DNA from: Tetragenococcus halophilus subsp. halophilus DSM 20339
GTDB lineage: Bacteria > Bacillota > Bacilli > Lactobacillales > Enterococcaceae
Reading direction: 5' to 3'
DNA: 64,000 nucleotides
NCBI RefSeq assembly: GCF_003841405.1
Contig: NZ_PXYA01000001.1
Span: 496,001-560,000, forward strand
In this document: positions 1-9,799 of the stretch, piece after piece
Position numbering within the stretch: position 1 is the first letter of the stretch
How the letters are laid out: each line of letters opens with the position of its first letter
The notes under the pieces: generated by a model
What the model saw: the letters and a program-made list of their open reading frames with translations, nothing else
Database searches by the model: none
What the model was told of the DNA's origin: nothing
Made by a program: the position numbers and the translations under genes

Positions 1-6
1 TTTTCG

Positions 7-12
7 TATAAT
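7..12 (+). promoter_or_regulatory. -10 element of the rpsT promoter
   Basis: A perfect TATAAT lies about 25 bases upstream of the rpsT start codon. The matching -35 would fall outside the window, so the promoter is only half visible. Transcription from here would give a leader of roughly 18-20 bases carrying the strong ribosome binding site GGAGGTG. Confidence 0.6.
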
Positions 13-37
13 ATTTTCTGATCCGGAGGTGAAATAA

Positions 38-292
38 ATGCCACAAATTAAAGGTGCAATCAAACGAGTTCGCCAAAATTATAAAGTTACTCCTAAAAAC
101 TCAGCTCAAATGAGTGCTATGCGTACTGCTATCAAACAAGCAGAACAAGCAGCCCGTGAAAATGCTGATAATAAAGATGCGTTGTTCAAAGATGCTGTAA
201 GCGCAATTGACACAGCTGAATCAAAAGGATTAGTTCATAAAAATAAAGCAGCGCGTGATAAATCACGTTTAAGCAAAATCGCCGCTAAATAA
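38..292 (+). CDS. rpsT: 30S ribosomal protein S20
   Basis: This 84-residue basic protein is small-subunit ribosomal protein S20, which binds 16S rRNA early in 30S assembly. The length is typical and the sequence is rich in Lys, Ala and Arg, with an N-terminal [14 protein letters not shown] and a C-terminal helix of the S20 type ([17 protein letters not shown]). The ATG follows GGAGGTG with a 6-base gap. It stands alone on the plus strand and faces holA, as in many Firmicutes, and ends at a bidirectional terminator. Confidence 0.97.
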   Translation: MPQIKGAIKRVRQNYKVTPKNSAQMSAMRTAIKQAEQAARENADNKDALFKDAVSAIDTAESKGLVHKNKAARDKSRLSKIAAK

Positions 293-337
293 AAAAAAGA
301 TTTGAAGTTTGTTAAAAGCTTCAAATCTTTTTTTTAG
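293..337. terminator. Bidirectional terminator between rpsT and holA
   Basis: An 11-bp inverted repeat (AAGATTTGAAG with CTTCAAATCTT) has an A-run on its left and a T-run on its right, so it works as an intrinsic terminator in both directions. It begins right after the rpsT stop codon and ends just before the holA stop codon. Confidence 0.9.
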
Positions 338-344
338 GCTAAAA

Positions 345-1358
345 TTAAGCCGCTTGTAAAAGAAACAATTGAAATAAGTATTCTTTATCCATCTGTCCTG
401 TTTTGATTTTATAATCATTTTCAATAAGCTCATCATAGAGTCGAGTTAGGATTTTGCTATCAATCTTACGTACTTGTTGAATCGCAAGCTTCACGCGGTA
501 GGGATGAACATTTAAAGTGCGCGTAATATTACCTTGTTGATAGCCCATCTTTAATAGGATCACTGTCTGTAAATAAATACGTATTTGGCTAATTAAAATA
601 GCATTAATCTTGATCGTCTCTTCTCCTTGTACATGCAGATCTTCATATAACTGTAAAGCTTCAGCTGTTTTGCCTTGTAACACATAATTGGTCAAATCAA
701 ATACATTATCTTCGAGCGTTTTAGGAACCAAGTTTTCAACATCATTTTTTCTTATACGTTTTGTTTTAGAAGCAAATAATTGTAACTTTTGTAACTCTCT
801 CATAGCTTTTGTAAGATTAGCATCCGTTAGCCGAATAAATAACTCAAAAGCTTCTCTGTCCATATCAATGCCATCATTATCTAATGTCTGTTGCAAAAAA
901 CGGCGTAGCTGTGCTTCACTCATAGGCTCTACATCGATCGTTTCTGCTTGTTTTTTTAATTGTTTCGTAACTTTCTTACGTTCATCGAGTTTTTCATAAT
1001 CAGCGAAAAAAACTAAAATTGTGGTGTCGACCGGATTTTTCAAGTAAGATACCAGACGTTCAACATCATGTTCTGGTGCATTTGTTTTTTTCTCAGCTGT
1101 TAAAATAAACGGACTTTCAACAAAAATCAAACGATAATCGCCAAAAAAAGGCATAGATTCTGCTTCATCAAGTACTTCATCCACCGTGTTTTCCTCTAGA
1201 TCAAAGGCAGCAAAGTTTAAATCATCAACCCCTAGATGTAAACTTTCAAGAAAAGCTTGGTGTATTTGTTTTTGTAGATATTCTTCTGTCCCAACTACTA
1301 AATAAATCGCTTGAAACTTTTGATCATAAATAATCTGTAAAGCATTTTGAACGTTCAT
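345..1358 (-). CDS. holA: DNA polymerase III subunit delta
   Basis: This 337-residue protein matches the delta subunit of the clamp loader, which opens the beta sliding clamp ring and loads it on primed DNA. It shows the N-terminal region around VVGTEEYLQKQ, the FVESPFI strand, the stretch LRRFLQQTLDNDGI in the middle, and the helical C-terminal collar domain ending in EYLFQLFLLQA. I place the start at the ATG at 1358 because AGAGGGG lies a proper distance upstream; a 14-codon longer reading frame lacks such a site. It follows comEC by 58 bases with no terminator between, so it probably shares the competence operon transcript. Confidence 0.93.
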   Translation of the reverse strand: MNVQNALQIIYDQKFQAIYLVVGTEEYLQKQIHQAFLESLHLGVDDLNFAAFDLEENTVDEVLDEAESMPFFGDYRLIFVESPFILTAEKKTNAPEHDVERLVSYLKNPVDTTILVFFADYEKLDERKKVTKQLKKQAETIDVEPMSEAQLRRFLQQTLDNDGIDMDREAFELFIRLTDANLTKAMRELQKLQLFASKTKRIRKNDVENLVPKTLEDNVFDLTNYVLQGKTAEALQLYEDLHVQGEETIKINAILISQIRIYLQTVILLKMGYQQGNITRTLNVHPYRVKLAIQQVRKIDSKILTRLYDELIENDYKIKTGQMDKEYLFQLFLLQAA

Positions 1359-1416
1359 AAAATAGCCCCTCTTTTTACTTCTCAAAAGAAATCCTATCAT
1401 GAAACAGACGGAATGA

Positions 1417-3675
1417 CTAGTCTTGTTTTTGTGTTGTAATTTGCATTTTAGGAGTTAAAGTACTCCAAGAATAGCGCAGCATTCCCTGTTTATCTGTTCG
1501 TAGCGCTTTTACTCCGTAATCTTGTAAAGTATCCATCACTTCTGGATGTGGATGGCCGAAACGATTATTTTCACCACAAGAGATGATGCCTTGTTTAGGC
1601 TGTAATTGTTCAATAAATTCAGGCGCTGACGAGGTATGGCTGCCATGATGACCCAATTTTAAAACGTCAGCCTGCAAATGAGGATAGTCTTTTATCACCT
1701 TTTTTTCACCTTCTTGTCCTAAATCACCAGTCATTACAAAATTTGTACCATAAATTGTAGTGGCAATAACTAAGGAGTCTTCGTTTTCACCCTTTCCCAC
1801 ATGTTCAGGTCCTAAAATATGAAGTTTTAATTTTTTACCAACATGATCTTTACTACCAATTTCTTCAATCACTGTATTTTTGGGTGTGTTTTTTAAAAGT
1901 TTTTTTATATTTTCACTTTGAAAGCTACCCTTTCCTAGATAAAGCGACTTGACATTGAAGGCTTCCATGACTTCTTGTGCATCCCCCATATGGTCAATAT
2001 CACCATGGGTTATAAATAAACCATCAATTTTCTTGACACCTTCTCCTTTTAAGTATGGAATTAACGTATACTCCGCATTTGAGCGGTAATTGCGCCTTTG
2101 CCAATCTTCTTGAAAAAAGTTCATTTTTCCTCCAGTATCAATAACATATACTTCCTGTTTAAAGGGAGTTTGTATAACAATACTATCTCCTTGTCCTACA
2201 TCAACAAAAGCAATAGAAGTTTCTAAAGAAAATAATTGGAAGACAATTAATAAAAAACTAGGAAGAAGCAAACAAATTTTACGATGATTTTGATAAATAT
2301 AAATCCCAGCAATTAAAGCAAGTATAGTCAAAAATAAAGGGGGTTGTCCTGTTGTTAAAACAAAGGACTTAGTAAAGCTAAGCGTTTTTTCAAAAAAAAT
2401 GATTAACTTTTCTAATACTATTTCTAAGATATTATGGGAAAAACCCAATAAATTTACAAAACAGCTAGCAACTAACAAGGGTAATATGATTCGGCTAAAC
2501 AAAGGAACAAATAACGCTGTTAACAATCCAGCTAACAGAGGTACTTCAAAAAACATATACATAATGAGTGGTGCAGCTAATAAAGAGATTTCTTGAGAGT
2601 GTAATAAACGCTGCCCATATTTTTTGGGGGAACTTTGATGAAGTAAAATTACCCAGGACATCCATAGAGATAAAATCCCCGAAAATTGTAGCAATGTTTT
2701 TGGGTCGTATAATAATAGTAGAAACAATACAATACTAAACCGATCTAGACTTGCAAGTTTAATATTTATTTCTTTGAAAAACAAACGTAATATATACATC
2801 AAAGAAGCGCGCCAAACACTGATTGTTTGCCCAAATAAAATAGTGCTTACAAAAATAAGTAGAAAGAAAAACAAACCAAACTCACCAAAAGTTAGATTGG
2901 TGCGACGAAGAAAGAAAAAAAGCCAACCATAAAATAGATAGACATGCATACCGGAGATAGTAAATAAATGTAAAATACCTGCACTACTATAGACTTCTTT
3001 AATTTCTTGAAAACTTGTATCGCGATAACCAAAAAGCAAAGATAGAATATAAGTAGCTGTTTTGGAAGAAAAATTTGCTTCTACCCAATCAATACAGAAA
3101 GCTCGCCATTGCCTTAAAAACGAAATACCGCTTAGCGGACGTTTATTTTGAATCTCTTCAATTCTATAAGTTCCCAGCTTATGCTTGGAAAAAGCAAACC
3201 ATTTTGCATCAAAGCCATGTAAGTTTCGTTTACCTTCTAGGGGTAAAAAAGTACCTGATACTTGGATTTCTTTACTCCAGTTTGCACGTCTTTTCCAAGA
3301 TTTTTGTTCTTGCTTGTTTTCAACTTGATATTGTCCGTCTATTTTGTAATCGTCAATTTTTCCTTCAAAAGAAACTAGGTCTCCATTTACTTTAATCGTA
3401 TCATTATAAATCTTAATTTTTGTAGATACTTCCTTTTCTGCCTCTGGAGCTTGAGGTAAAGCCATAGTATGGGCCCTTAGCAATAGAAAAAAGCTGCAAA
3501 AAATACACAATAGCCCTAAGACAACTTGCTTTTTGCAGCAGAGAACAAATGAAAAGTAAATACTAACCAACAATAAAAGGGGTTGTTGCAGTAAATAAGC
3601 ATTTAATAAGCTAGCAGCTATAATTATGGGGAAGACTAATTGATTTTTCCAGGAAAAATCAATCCTGTGGTTCAT
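1417..3675 (-). CDS. comEC: ComEC/Rec2 DNA-uptake channel
   Basis: ComEC is the membrane channel that carries single-stranded DNA into the cell during natural transformation. The 752-residue protein has two N-terminal membrane segments, a soluble OB-like domain, a large multi-helix 'Competence' domain (around SLLFGYRD and [14 protein letters not shown]), and a C-terminal metallo-beta-lactamase domain with [10 protein letters not shown] and GHHGSHTSS, the putative nuclease motifs. All motifs look intact. I prefer the ATG at 3675 ([10 protein letters not shown]), which overlaps the 3' end of comEB by 17 bases; a longer frame extends to 3744 but would overlap comEB more. It forms an operon with comEA and comEB. 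Confidence 0.93.
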   Translation of the reverse strand: MNHRIDFSWKNQLVFPIIIAASLLNAYLLQQPLLLLVSIYFSFVLCCKKQVVLGLLCIFCSFFLLLRAHTMALPQAPEAEKEVSTKIKIYNDTIKVNGDLVSFEGKIDDYKIDGQYQVENKQEQKSWKRRANWSKEIQVSGTFLPLEGKRNLHGFDAKWFAFSKHKLGTYRIEEIQNKRPLSGISFLRQWRAFCIDWVEANFSSKTATYILSLLFGYRDTSFQEIKEVYSSAGILHLFTISGMHVYLFYGWLFFFLRRTNLTFGEFGLFFFLLIFVSTILFGQTISVWRASLMYILRLFFKEINIKLASLDRFSIVLFLLLLYDPKTLLQFSGILSLWMSWVILLHQSSPKKYGQRLLHSQEISLLAAPLIMYMFFEVPLLAGLLTALFVPLFSRIILPLLVASCFVNLLGFSHNILEIVLEKLIIFFEKTLSFTKSFVLTTGQPPLFLTILALIAGIYIYQNHRKICLLLPSFLLIVFQLFSLETSIAFVDVGQGDSIVIQTPFKQEVYVIDTGGKMNFFQEDWQRRNYRSNAEYTLIPYLKGEGVKKIDGLFITHGDIDHMGDAQEVMEAFNVKSLYLGKGSFQSENIKKLLKNTPKNTVIEEIGSKDHVGKKLKLHILGPEHVGKGENEDSLVIATTIYGTNFVMTGDLGQEGEKKVIKDYPHLQADVLKLGHHGSHTSSAPEFIEQLQPKQGIISCGENNRFGHPHPEVMDTLQDYGVKALRTDKQGMLRYSWSTLTPKMQITTQKQD

Positions 3676-4147
3676 GCAATTGACCAAAAGATAATTTTTC
3701 AAAATAATGAGGTTCAAGTGTGACTTGGTGGACGGCGCCACCAACTTGGTTGATCAATTCTAAAGCGTAAGAATCATTATGGTAATTATTAAGATAATGA
3801 ATTGTCTTAACACCTGCTTGTAACAATGCTTTAGTACATTGCAAACAAGGAAAATGAGTCACATAAATTTCTGCGCCTGCAGTAGAAATCCCAAATTTAG
3901 CACATTGTAAAATAGCGTTCATTTCTGCATGAATCGTACGAATACAGTGACCATCCACAAGATAACAGCCATGGTCAATACAATGCTTATCACCGGAAAC
4001 AGAACCATTGTATCCTCCGGCGATGATCCGTCGGTCTTTAACTAAAGTCGCGCCAACTTCCAGACGGCTACAAGTACTTCTTAATGATAAAAGTAGTGCT
4101 TGGGCCATAAAATACTGATCCCATGGAATGCGTTTGTCTGCCATCAT
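3659..4147 (-). CDS. comEB: ComEB, dCMP deaminase family
   Basis: This 162-residue zinc enzyme belongs to the cytidine/deoxycytidylate deaminase family and would convert dCMP to dUMP. The catalytic HAE motif is at residues 73-75 and the zinc ligands PCLQC give Cys101 and Cys104; a second Cys/His cluster (HCIDHGC, around 55-61) is typical of the dCMP deaminase branch. It sits between comEA and comEC as in Bacillus subtilis. Its part in competence is unclear in the family, where it is often dispensable for uptake. The start follows AAAGGAGG. Confidence 0.92.
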   Translation of the reverse strand: MMADKRIPWDQYFMAQALLLSLRSTCSRLEVGATLVKDRRIIAGGYNGSVSGDKHCIDHGCYLVDGHCIRTIHAEMNAILQCAKFGISTAGAEIYVTHFPCLQCTKALLQAGVKTIHYLNNYHNDSYALELINQVGGAVHQVTLEPHYFEKLSFGQLHEPQD

Positions 4148-4174
4148 TTTCCTCCTTTCTTGATCTTACTTATA

Positions 4175-4783
4175 CTATATTTTAATCGAATCACGCAATT
4201 TTTCAACTGTCTTTTCCCCAAATCCTGAAATTTCATTTAATTCATCGACACTCTCAAAAGCACCATTTTCTTCCCGATAATCAACGATAGCTTGTGCTTT
4301 GGCAGGTCCTACGCCGCTTATTTTTTGTAATTCATTGATATCTGCTGCATTAATATCGATCATATCCTCATTGTTATCTTCTGCTTCTTTATCACCATCA
4401 ATCTCCATTTCTTCGGCTTCTTCTTTATTAGGTATATAAATCATTTGTTGATCTTGTAACTTTTCAGCTAAATTCAATTGCTTTTTTTCTGCTTGTTTAG
4501 TTAAACCTCCTGCTTCTAAAATGACCTCTTTTACTCGCGCATCGCCTTCTAGTTCATAAACGCCAGGCTTATTGATTTCTCCTTTAATATCTACGATGAT
4601 TTTTCCTGTTTCTTCTGTTGTTTTTTCACTATCTTCAGTTGCTTGTTGAAATGCGCTCTCATTTTCCTCCCAAGCATCAGCTTGTTCATTATTTGATTGA
4701 CTAAAATAAATGACAAGCACAAAAACTGTAACTAAAGTAGCTAAAATTAAAGGTAAAAATTTTTTAAGCCGTTCTTTTATCAT
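4175..4783 (-). CDS. comEA: ComEA, competence DNA receptor
   Basis: ComEA is a membrane-anchored DNA-binding protein that captures double-stranded DNA and passes it to ComEC. The 202-residue protein has one N-terminal membrane anchor (residues about 10-28), a very acidic linker, an SLBB domain (IKGEINKPGVYELEGDARV), a second acidic linker, and a C-terminal helix-hairpin-helix pair (INAADINELQKISGVGPAKAQAIVDYR, given here in part as ISGVGPAKAQ and ISGFGEKTVEKL). It is the first gene of comEA-comEB-comEC. The ATG follows AAAGGAGGAGAGG. Confidence 0.93.
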   Translation of the reverse strand: MIKERLKKFLPLILATLVTVFVLVIYFSQSNNEQADAWEENESAFQQATEDSEKTTEETGKIIVDIKGEINKPGVYELEGDARVKEVILEAGGLTKQAEKKQLNLAEKLQDQQMIYIPNKEEAEEMEIDGDKEAEDNNEDMIDINAADINELQKISGVGPAKAQAIVDYREENGAFESVDELNEISGFGEKTVEKLRDSIKI

Positions 4784-4827
4784 CAGTGTCCTCTCCTCCT
4801 TTCACCTATAAGTACGCAAAAAAACAC

Positions 4828-4871
4828 CAAAACTTTTTAACAAAAGAAATTTTTTTCCTAAGTTAAAAAGT
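4828..4871 (-). terminator. Terminator after the HAD hydrolase gene
   Basis: A perfect 10-bp stem (ACTTTTTAAC at 4832-4841 with GTTAAAAAGT at 4862-4871) ends on the minus strand in a short T-run. It lies between the HAD gene and comEA and would separate the two transcription units. The stem is AT-rich and the loop is long, so it may be weak. Confidence 0.5.
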
Positions 4872-4879
4872 CTTGATGC

Positions 4880-5491
4880 TTAAACAAATTTCTCTATTTC
4901 TTTCATAGATGTGACTCGATGGTCTGCTTGAATATCAGTAAGCAAATTCTCATTATCAAAAAATATAGTTGCAACGCCAGCGTTTTTACCAGCGTTTACA
5001 TCTAAGGCACGGTCGCCGATCATTACCGTTTTTTTAGGATCAAGTCCATACTGCTTTAACAAATAATTCAGTGAAGTTGGATCCGGTTTTCTGGGAAAAT
5101 TATTTTCTGGACCTACAACTTCTGTAACTAAATCAGCTAATTGTTCTTTTTTTAATAAGGCCTGTGTTGATGCTTGTCTACGATGAGATAAAATCATATT
5201 TATTTTATCTTTTGCAACAATAAAGGACAAAACATCTTTTGTTCCTGTAAAACTTTGAGGCTCGTAAGCAGGTTTTTCTTCATAAACTTTTGCTCTTTTA
5301 GATAACTCGGCAAAATCTAATTGATATTTTTCAGCGATCTTAGCCGAAGAATATTCTTTTAAAATCTGATAAACTTCTTCTTTTGTACTATCGATATGAT
5401 ATTCTTTTAAAGCTTGCAAATAACCCTGTACAATCATCGGATAAGTATCAAACAACGTCCCATCAAAATCCCAAATAAAGGTATTAAACAA
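4880..5491 (-). CDS. HAD-superfamily phosphatase
   Basis: The 203-residue protein is a haloacid-dehalogenase-type hydrolase of the phosphoglycolate phosphatase-like group. Motif I is IWDFDGTLFD near the N-terminus, motif II is MILSHR, and motif III/IV is PRKPDP...MIGDRALDVNAGKNAG. The start is best placed at a TTG at 5491, since AAAGGAG lies 8 bases upstream and homologues begin just before motif I; a reading frame open to 5575 would run into the upstream terminator. A TGG-extended TAAAAT at 5526-5531 could be its own promoter. Substrate cannot be read from sequence. Confidence 0.85.
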   Translation of the reverse strand: MFNTFIWDFDGTLFDTYPMIVQGYLQALKEYHIDSTKEEVYQILKEYSSAKIAEKYQLDFAELSKRAKVYEEKPAYEPQSFTGTKDVLSFIVAKDKINMILSHRRQASTQALLKKEQLADLVTEVVGPENNFPRKPDPTSLNYLLKQYGLDPKKTVMIGDRALDVNAGKNAGVATIFFDNENLLTDIQADHRVTSMKEIEKFV

Positions 5492-5562
5492 TGAAATGAC
5501 TCCTTTAATTTTATTTTTCCTAACTATTTTACCATGATTTTTGCTAAAAGTATCATTCATTT

Positions 5563-5601
5563 TAAAAAAGACCAACAGCTAATTTTTAGTTAACTGTTGG
5601 T
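5563..5601 (-). terminator. Terminator of the amino-acid ABC transporter operon
   Basis: An 8-bp perfect stem (ACCAACAG with CTGTTGGT) is followed on the minus strand by a C(T)6 tract. It lies 8 bases beyond the aminotransferase stop codon and closes the three-gene operon. Confidence 0.85.
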
Positions 5602-5609
5602 TTGAAAGT

Positions 5610-6761
5610 TTAAAATTTCATTTGTTCAATCCGATCAAAAGCTTCCTTTAACATAGCGATTTCTTGTGTGACAGCTAGACGAACATGTTGATCACCAGTA
5701 GTAACGCCAAATGCCTTACCCGGTACCACAAGCACTTGCGTTTCATCCAGTAATTTTTTAGTAAAAGCAGCAGAATCTAAGTGTGTATCAGCGATATTTA
5801 TAAATGCGTACATTGTTCCTTGCACTTCTCCTAAGTGGAGAAAATCAATCTCATCAACCCGTTTTTTTACATAGGCGAGACGTTCTTTAAAAACATTGAC
5901 AACTTCGGGGATAAGCTCATCGGCGTGTTGTAACGCATAAATACCCGCTTGTTGCGAGATAGATGGTGCGGAATAAGTAATATTTTCGTTGATTAGTTTG
6001 GCTATTTCACTAACATAAGAGGGGGCAATCATATAACCGATACGCCAACCTGTCATCGCAAAAGACTTTGAAAAGCCACTGAATGTTATGGTGTTTTCTG
6101 GCGCAAATTTTGCCATAGGTGTAAATGAATGATCAAAAGCCAGTTCTTCGTAAATTTCATCAGAAAGAATAAATAAATCGTGTTGAATCGCAATATCCGC
6201 AATTTTTTGGAAAGTTTCCTCTGAGAAAACCGCTCCAGTTGGGTTATTAGGCGAATTAATCACTACAGCTTTTGTCTTTTCGCTAATCGCTTGTTCTAAT
6301 ACATCTGCTTCTAGTTGAAAGCCATCTTTTTCATAAGTAGGTATAACAACTGGAGTGCCTCCAGCTAATTCAATTTGATCTTTATAAGGAGAAAAATAGG
6401 GCTCATGGATAATAATCTCATCGCCAGGATCGGTAATCGCCAAAAGTGTCAAATACATGCCATGCATCGCTCCTACAGTCGCACGTACTTGATTAGTGGC
6501 AAGGTCTAGGTCATAACGGCTTTTATAATGATCAATAACCGTTTGAATGAAAGCTGCACTACCATCAGATGCGGTATAACGCGTATGTCCAGCTTTGGCA
6601 TCTTGGGCTGCTTGTTCAATGATACGTTCATCTGTAATTAAATCGGGATCACCAATCGATAAATCGATCAATCCTTCCTGACTTTTCGCCAATGCCCCAA
6701 TGTCCATCATAATATTTTCTTCTGGTTCTTGATACTTTTTTGCTAAATTATAGCGATTCAT
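5610..6761 (-). CDS. PLP-dependent class I/II aminotransferase
   Basis: This 383-residue fold-type I aminotransferase carries the PLP lysine in FSGFSKSFAMTGWRIGY, the cofactor-binding SPNNPTG and SDEIYEEL motifs, and the C-terminal arginine in HVRLAVT. It resembles the PatA/AspC-like group of Bacilli. It is the last gene of an operon with an amino-acid ABC transporter, 22 bases behind the ATPase gene, which suggests that it acts on an amino acid brought in by that system. The donor and acceptor are not known from sequence. The ATG follows GGGAGGAAA. Confidence 0.88.
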   Translation of the reverse strand: MNRYNLAKKYQEPEENIMMDIGALAKSQEGLIDLSIGDPDLITDERIIEQAAQDAKAGHTRYTASDGSAAFIQTVIDHYKSRYDLDLATNQVRATVGAMHGMYLTLLAITDPGDEIIIHEPYFSPYKDQIELAGGTPVVIPTYEKDGFQLEADVLEQAISEKTKAVVINSPNNPTGAVFSEETFQKIADIAIQHDLFILSDEIYEELAFDHSFTPMAKFAPENTITFSGFSKSFAMTGWRIGYMIAPSYVSEIAKLINENITYSAPSISQQAGIYALQHADELIPEVVNVFKERLAYVKKRVDEIDFLHLGEVQGTMYAFINIADTHLDSAAFTKKLLDETQVLVVPGKAFGVTTGDQHVRLAVTQEIAMLKEAFDRIEQMKF

Positions 6762-6783
6762 GAGTAATTTCCTCCCACTTACT

Positions 6784-7506
6784 TTATAATACTTTTTTCA
6801 AAAAGCTTTGTGTTCGTTCGTTTCTTGGATGGTCAAAAATCTCTTCGGGTAAACCTTCTTCTTGAACGATACCATCATCCATGAAAATCACTCGATCAGC
6901 GACTTCTTTTGCAAAACCCATTTCGTGACTGACAACGATCATCGTCATTCCTTCTTCAGCTAAGGTCTTCATAACAGATAACACTTCGCCTACCATCTCT
7001 GGGTCCAAAGCAGAAGTAGGTTCATCAAACAACATAACATCAGGATCCATCGCCAGGGCTCTTGCAATGGCTACTCTTTGTTGCTGTCCCCCTGAAAGAC
7101 TCGCTGGATAACTGTCATCTTTATCAGTTAAACCTACTAAGTCCAACAATTCATGTGCTTTTTTATTTGCTTCTTCTGCACTTTGTCCCTTTACTTTAAT
7201 AGGACTAATCGTAATATTTTCTAAAACCGTTTTATGGGGAAATAAATTAAAATTTTGAAAGACCATCCCCATTTTTTGTCTTAATTTATCAATGTCATTT
7301 TCTTTTGCTAAAAGATCATTACCTTCAAATAAAAGCGTTCCTTCGGTGGGTTGTTCTAATAAATTTAAACAACGTAAGAAAGTACTTTTGCCACTACCGG
7401 ATGGGCCAATAACCACGACAACTTCACCAGCATCAACTGATAAGTCAATTCCTTTTAACACTTCGTTTTTATCGAATGATTTATGCAAATTTTCAATATT
7501 AATCAC
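6784..7506 (-). CDS. Polar amino-acid ABC transporter ATP-binding protein
   Basis: This 240-residue ATPase is of the GlnQ/ArtP type. It has Walker A (GPSGSGKST), the Q-loop in [11 protein letters not shown], the signature LSGGQQQR, Walker B ([12 protein letters not shown]) and the switch histidine in VVSHEMGFA. The start is a GTG 11 bases after AAAGGAG, and the gene overlaps the end of the permease gene by 8 bases, so the two are translationally coupled. It powers uptake through the adjacent fused receptor-permease. Confidence 0.93.
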   Translation of the reverse strand: MINIENLHKSFDKNEVLKGIDLSVDAGEVVVVIGPSGSGKSTFLRCLNLLEQPTEGTLLFEGNDLLAKENDIDKLRQKMGMVFQNFNLFPHKTVLENITISPIKVKGQSAEEANKKAHELLDLVGLTDKDDSYPASLSGGQQQRVAIARALAMDPDVMLFDEPTSALDPEMVGEVLSVMKTLAEEGMTMIVVSHEMGFAKEVADRVIFMDDGIVQEEGLPEEIFDHPRNERTQSFLKKVL

Positions 7507-8968
7507 TTGTCTTCATTCTCCTTTCAGCAAATCCTAACAAACGAGAAAGCGTAAACGTCAATACAAAGTAAATCAGCGAAACAATTAGATAAGGCAAGAA
7601 GGGTTTAAAACTTGCACCTTGTACATTCCCAGCTTGAAAGATCAGCTCGGAAACACCAATTACTGAAATCACTGAAGATTCTTTGATGACGGTAACTAAT
7701 TCATTCCCTAAAGCTGGAAGGATATTTTTAATTGCTTGCGGGAAAATAATATAACGCATAGACTCTGTACGATCCATACCAAGTGAGCGCGCAGCTTCCA
7801 TTTGCCCTTTATCTACACCGTTGATCCCAGCGCGAATAATTTCTGCGACATAAGCGGCGCTATTAAGCGATAATGCAATACAGCCAGCCACAAAACGTGA
7901 AAAATCAAGACCTAAGATTCCTGTTCCGAAATAAACAATAAAGATTTGTACTAATAAAGGCGTTCCTCGAACATACTCAATATAGATGGAAGCTAATACT
8001 CGTAAAATTTTTATAGAAGACAATTTCATCAAAGCAAAAATGACACCGAGAATGATACCAAAAATTACGCCAATGATCGCTAAAAGAATAGTATAGCCAG
8101 TTCCTGAAAGATAGTAAGGATAATATTTAGCAAAAAAACCTTGGTCTTCCTCACTAAACATCAATTCATTAGCTTCTTCTTGATAGCCTTCCATTAAGTT
8201 TTCATCATTGATTGTTTGAATAGAACCATTAATATTTTCAGCTAACACTGGCGAGTCTTTAGGAAAGGCGACCGCTGTTTCTTTGTCTCCTTCTTCAAAT
8301 TCTAGATCAGATAAAGCCAGATCGTCGTTTTCTTCTACATAAGCTTCAGCCACCGGACCTTCTAATATAGCAGCATCTACTTTCTCGTTTTTTAGGTTCA
8401 TTACAACATCTGGAATTTTTTGCAAGGAAGTGACTTGTGCGTCTTTTAATTCATCATTTGCTAGTTCTTCTTGAGTAGTTTGCTTTTGAACACTAACCGG
8501 AACATCTTCAAATTGCTCACCACTAGTGTATTTATCTTGGTCTTCTTCTCTTACCACTAAACGTTGCTGTGAATTCATGTATGGTTCAGAAAAATCCACT
8601 TCCTGTAAACGTTCAGGTGTTGGCGACATACCAGAAATAATCAAATCAATTTTTTCTGTATCTAAAGCGCCCAGTAAAGCATCAAAGCCCATTTCTTCGA
8701 CACGTAAATCTACGCCCATATCATCCGCAATCTTTTGTGCGATAGAAATATCAAAACCTACGATTTCATCTTCTCCATTTACTGTAGCATGAAATTCATA
8801 AGGTGCATAGTCAGCTGACAAGCCAACAACTAGCTCCCCACGATCTTGAATAGCCTCATAATGTTCATCTTGTTCTTCCTCAGCTGCTACCTGTGTTATC
8901 GGAAACAGCTGTGCAAACAATAGAAACAACGGTAATAAAACTAAAAATACCCTTTTAAACTTTCCCAT
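7499..8968 (-). CDS. Amino-acid ABC transporter, substrate-binding domain fused to permease
   Basis: This 489-residue protein joins two functions that are often separate. Residues about 1-30 form a signal peptide or anchor, about 35-270 a periplasmic-type family 3 binding domain ([28 protein letters not shown]), and about 280-489 a His/Glu/Gln/Arg-type permease domain with the EAA loop ([22 protein letters not shown]). The same design is seen in lactococcal GlnP, though here with a single binding domain. Glutamine, glutamate or another polar amino acid is likely; the sequence does not decide. It is the first gene of the operon. Confidence 0.92.
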   Translation of the reverse strand: MGKFKRVFLVLLPLFLLFAQLFPITQVAAEEEQDEHYEAIQDRGELVVGLSADYAPYEFHATVNGEDEIVGFDISIAQKIADDMGVDLRVEEMGFDALLGALDTEKIDLIISGMSPTPERLQEVDFSEPYMNSQQRLVVREEDQDKYTSGEQFEDVPVSVQKQTTQEELANDELKDAQVTSLQKIPDVVMNLKNEKVDAAILEGPVAEAYVEENDDLALSDLEFEEGDKETAVAFPKDSPVLAENINGSIQTINDENLMEGYQEEANELMFSEEDQGFFAKYYPYYLSGTGYTILLAIIGVIFGIILGVIFALMKLSSIKILRVLASIYIEYVRGTPLLVQIFIVYFGTGILGLDFSRFVAGCIALSLNSAAYVAEIIRAGINGVDKGQMEAARSLGMDRTESMRYIIFPQAIKNILPALGNELVTVIKESSVISVIGVSELIFQAGNVQGASFKPFLPYLIVSLIYFVLTFTLSRLLGFAERRMKTSD

Positions 8969-9082
8969 TTGCTATCTACCCTTCTTATTTAAAATAATTG
9001 CATAAAAATTCATTTATTAATTGCAATTTATCTTATCATAATTTGAACAAAAGAGAAAGTATTTTTTATTTTATTTTTATAC

Positions 9083-9097
9083 ATTTTTCTGAATATC
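9083..9097. promoter_or_regulatory. Possible CodY-like site upstream of the amino-acid transporter
   Basis: ATTTTTCTGAATATC matches 12 of 15 positions of the CodY consensus AATTTTCWGAAAATT. It lies about 115 bases upstream of an amino-acid transporter gene, a common CodY target. Three mismatches in AT-rich DNA can arise by chance, so this is only a suggestion. Confidence 0.2.
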
Positions 9098-9225
9098 CCA
9101 TATTAAAGTATATATGTGTTGGATAAAGTAGCTAACTACATGTTCATTAAATTTATATACATCCTATTAAAAATGCATATATTCATTTATTATACAAAAA
9201 AGATCCGTGAATAAAAATGCAATGT

Positions 9226-9786
9226 TTATTTATTTTCGTATTTAAATGAACATGTCTCTATATGATCATCGACCATTCCGATTGCCTGCATGAAAGAATA
9301 AATAATGGTAGGCCCCACAAATTTAAATCCTACTTTTTTTAATTCTTTACTTATGTGTTTTGACAAGTTACTACTTGCTGGTATTTCTTCCATGCTTTGC
9401 CAGTGGTTAATGATAGGATTTTCAACAAAAGACCAAATATAAGTTGAAAAACTCCCATATTTTTCCTGCATATTTAAAATCATTTGGGCATTATTCACTG
9501 CAGCGTTTATTTTTAAATGATTACGAATGATTTTGGGATTAGTTAACAATTCCGCAATCTTATTGTCATTATAATTTGCAACTTTTGTGTAATCAAATTG
9601 GTCAAAAGCTGAGCGAAAATTCTCTCTTTTATCTAAAATAGTTGACCAACTCAAGCCTGCTTGCATACTTTCCAATAGAAGCAATTCATAAAGTTTCCTA
9701 TCATCTTGCGTAGTTTTTCCCCACTCATAATCGTGATAATCTTGCATTAAAGGACTTGTTTTAGCCCAATCACAACGAACTGTCAT
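9226..9786 (-). CDS. tag: DNA-3-methyladenine glycosylase I
   Basis: This 186-residue enzyme removes 3-methyladenine from alkylated DNA in base excision repair. It begins with the family's Cys/Trp segment (VRCDWAKTSPLMQDYHDYEWG) and continues with LYELLLLESMQAGLSW and GFKFVGPTIIYSFMQAIGMVDDH, where the conserved catalytic-pocket Glu and the C-terminal zinc ligands (Cys and His: VDDHIETC) are visible together with Cys5 and His18. It is followed at its 5' side by a GNAT gene 13 bases away, with which it is probably co-transcribed. Confidence 0.93.
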   Translation of the reverse strand: MTVRCDWAKTSPLMQDYHDYEWGKTTQDDRKLYELLLLESMQAGLSWSTILDKRENFRSAFDQFDYTKVANYNDNKIAELLTNPKIIRNHLKINAAVNNAQMILNMQEKYGSFSTYIWSFVENPIINHWQSMEEIPASSNLSKHISKELKKVGFKFVGPTIIYSFMQAIGMVDDHIETCSFKYENK

Positions 9787-9799
9787 TCATTAGCTCCTT

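Noticed and set aside
2399-2596. Plus-strand reading frames inside comEC, for example 2399-2596 and 3075-3395
   Set aside because: They lie opposite a conserved gene, lack ribosome sites and show no protein family character.
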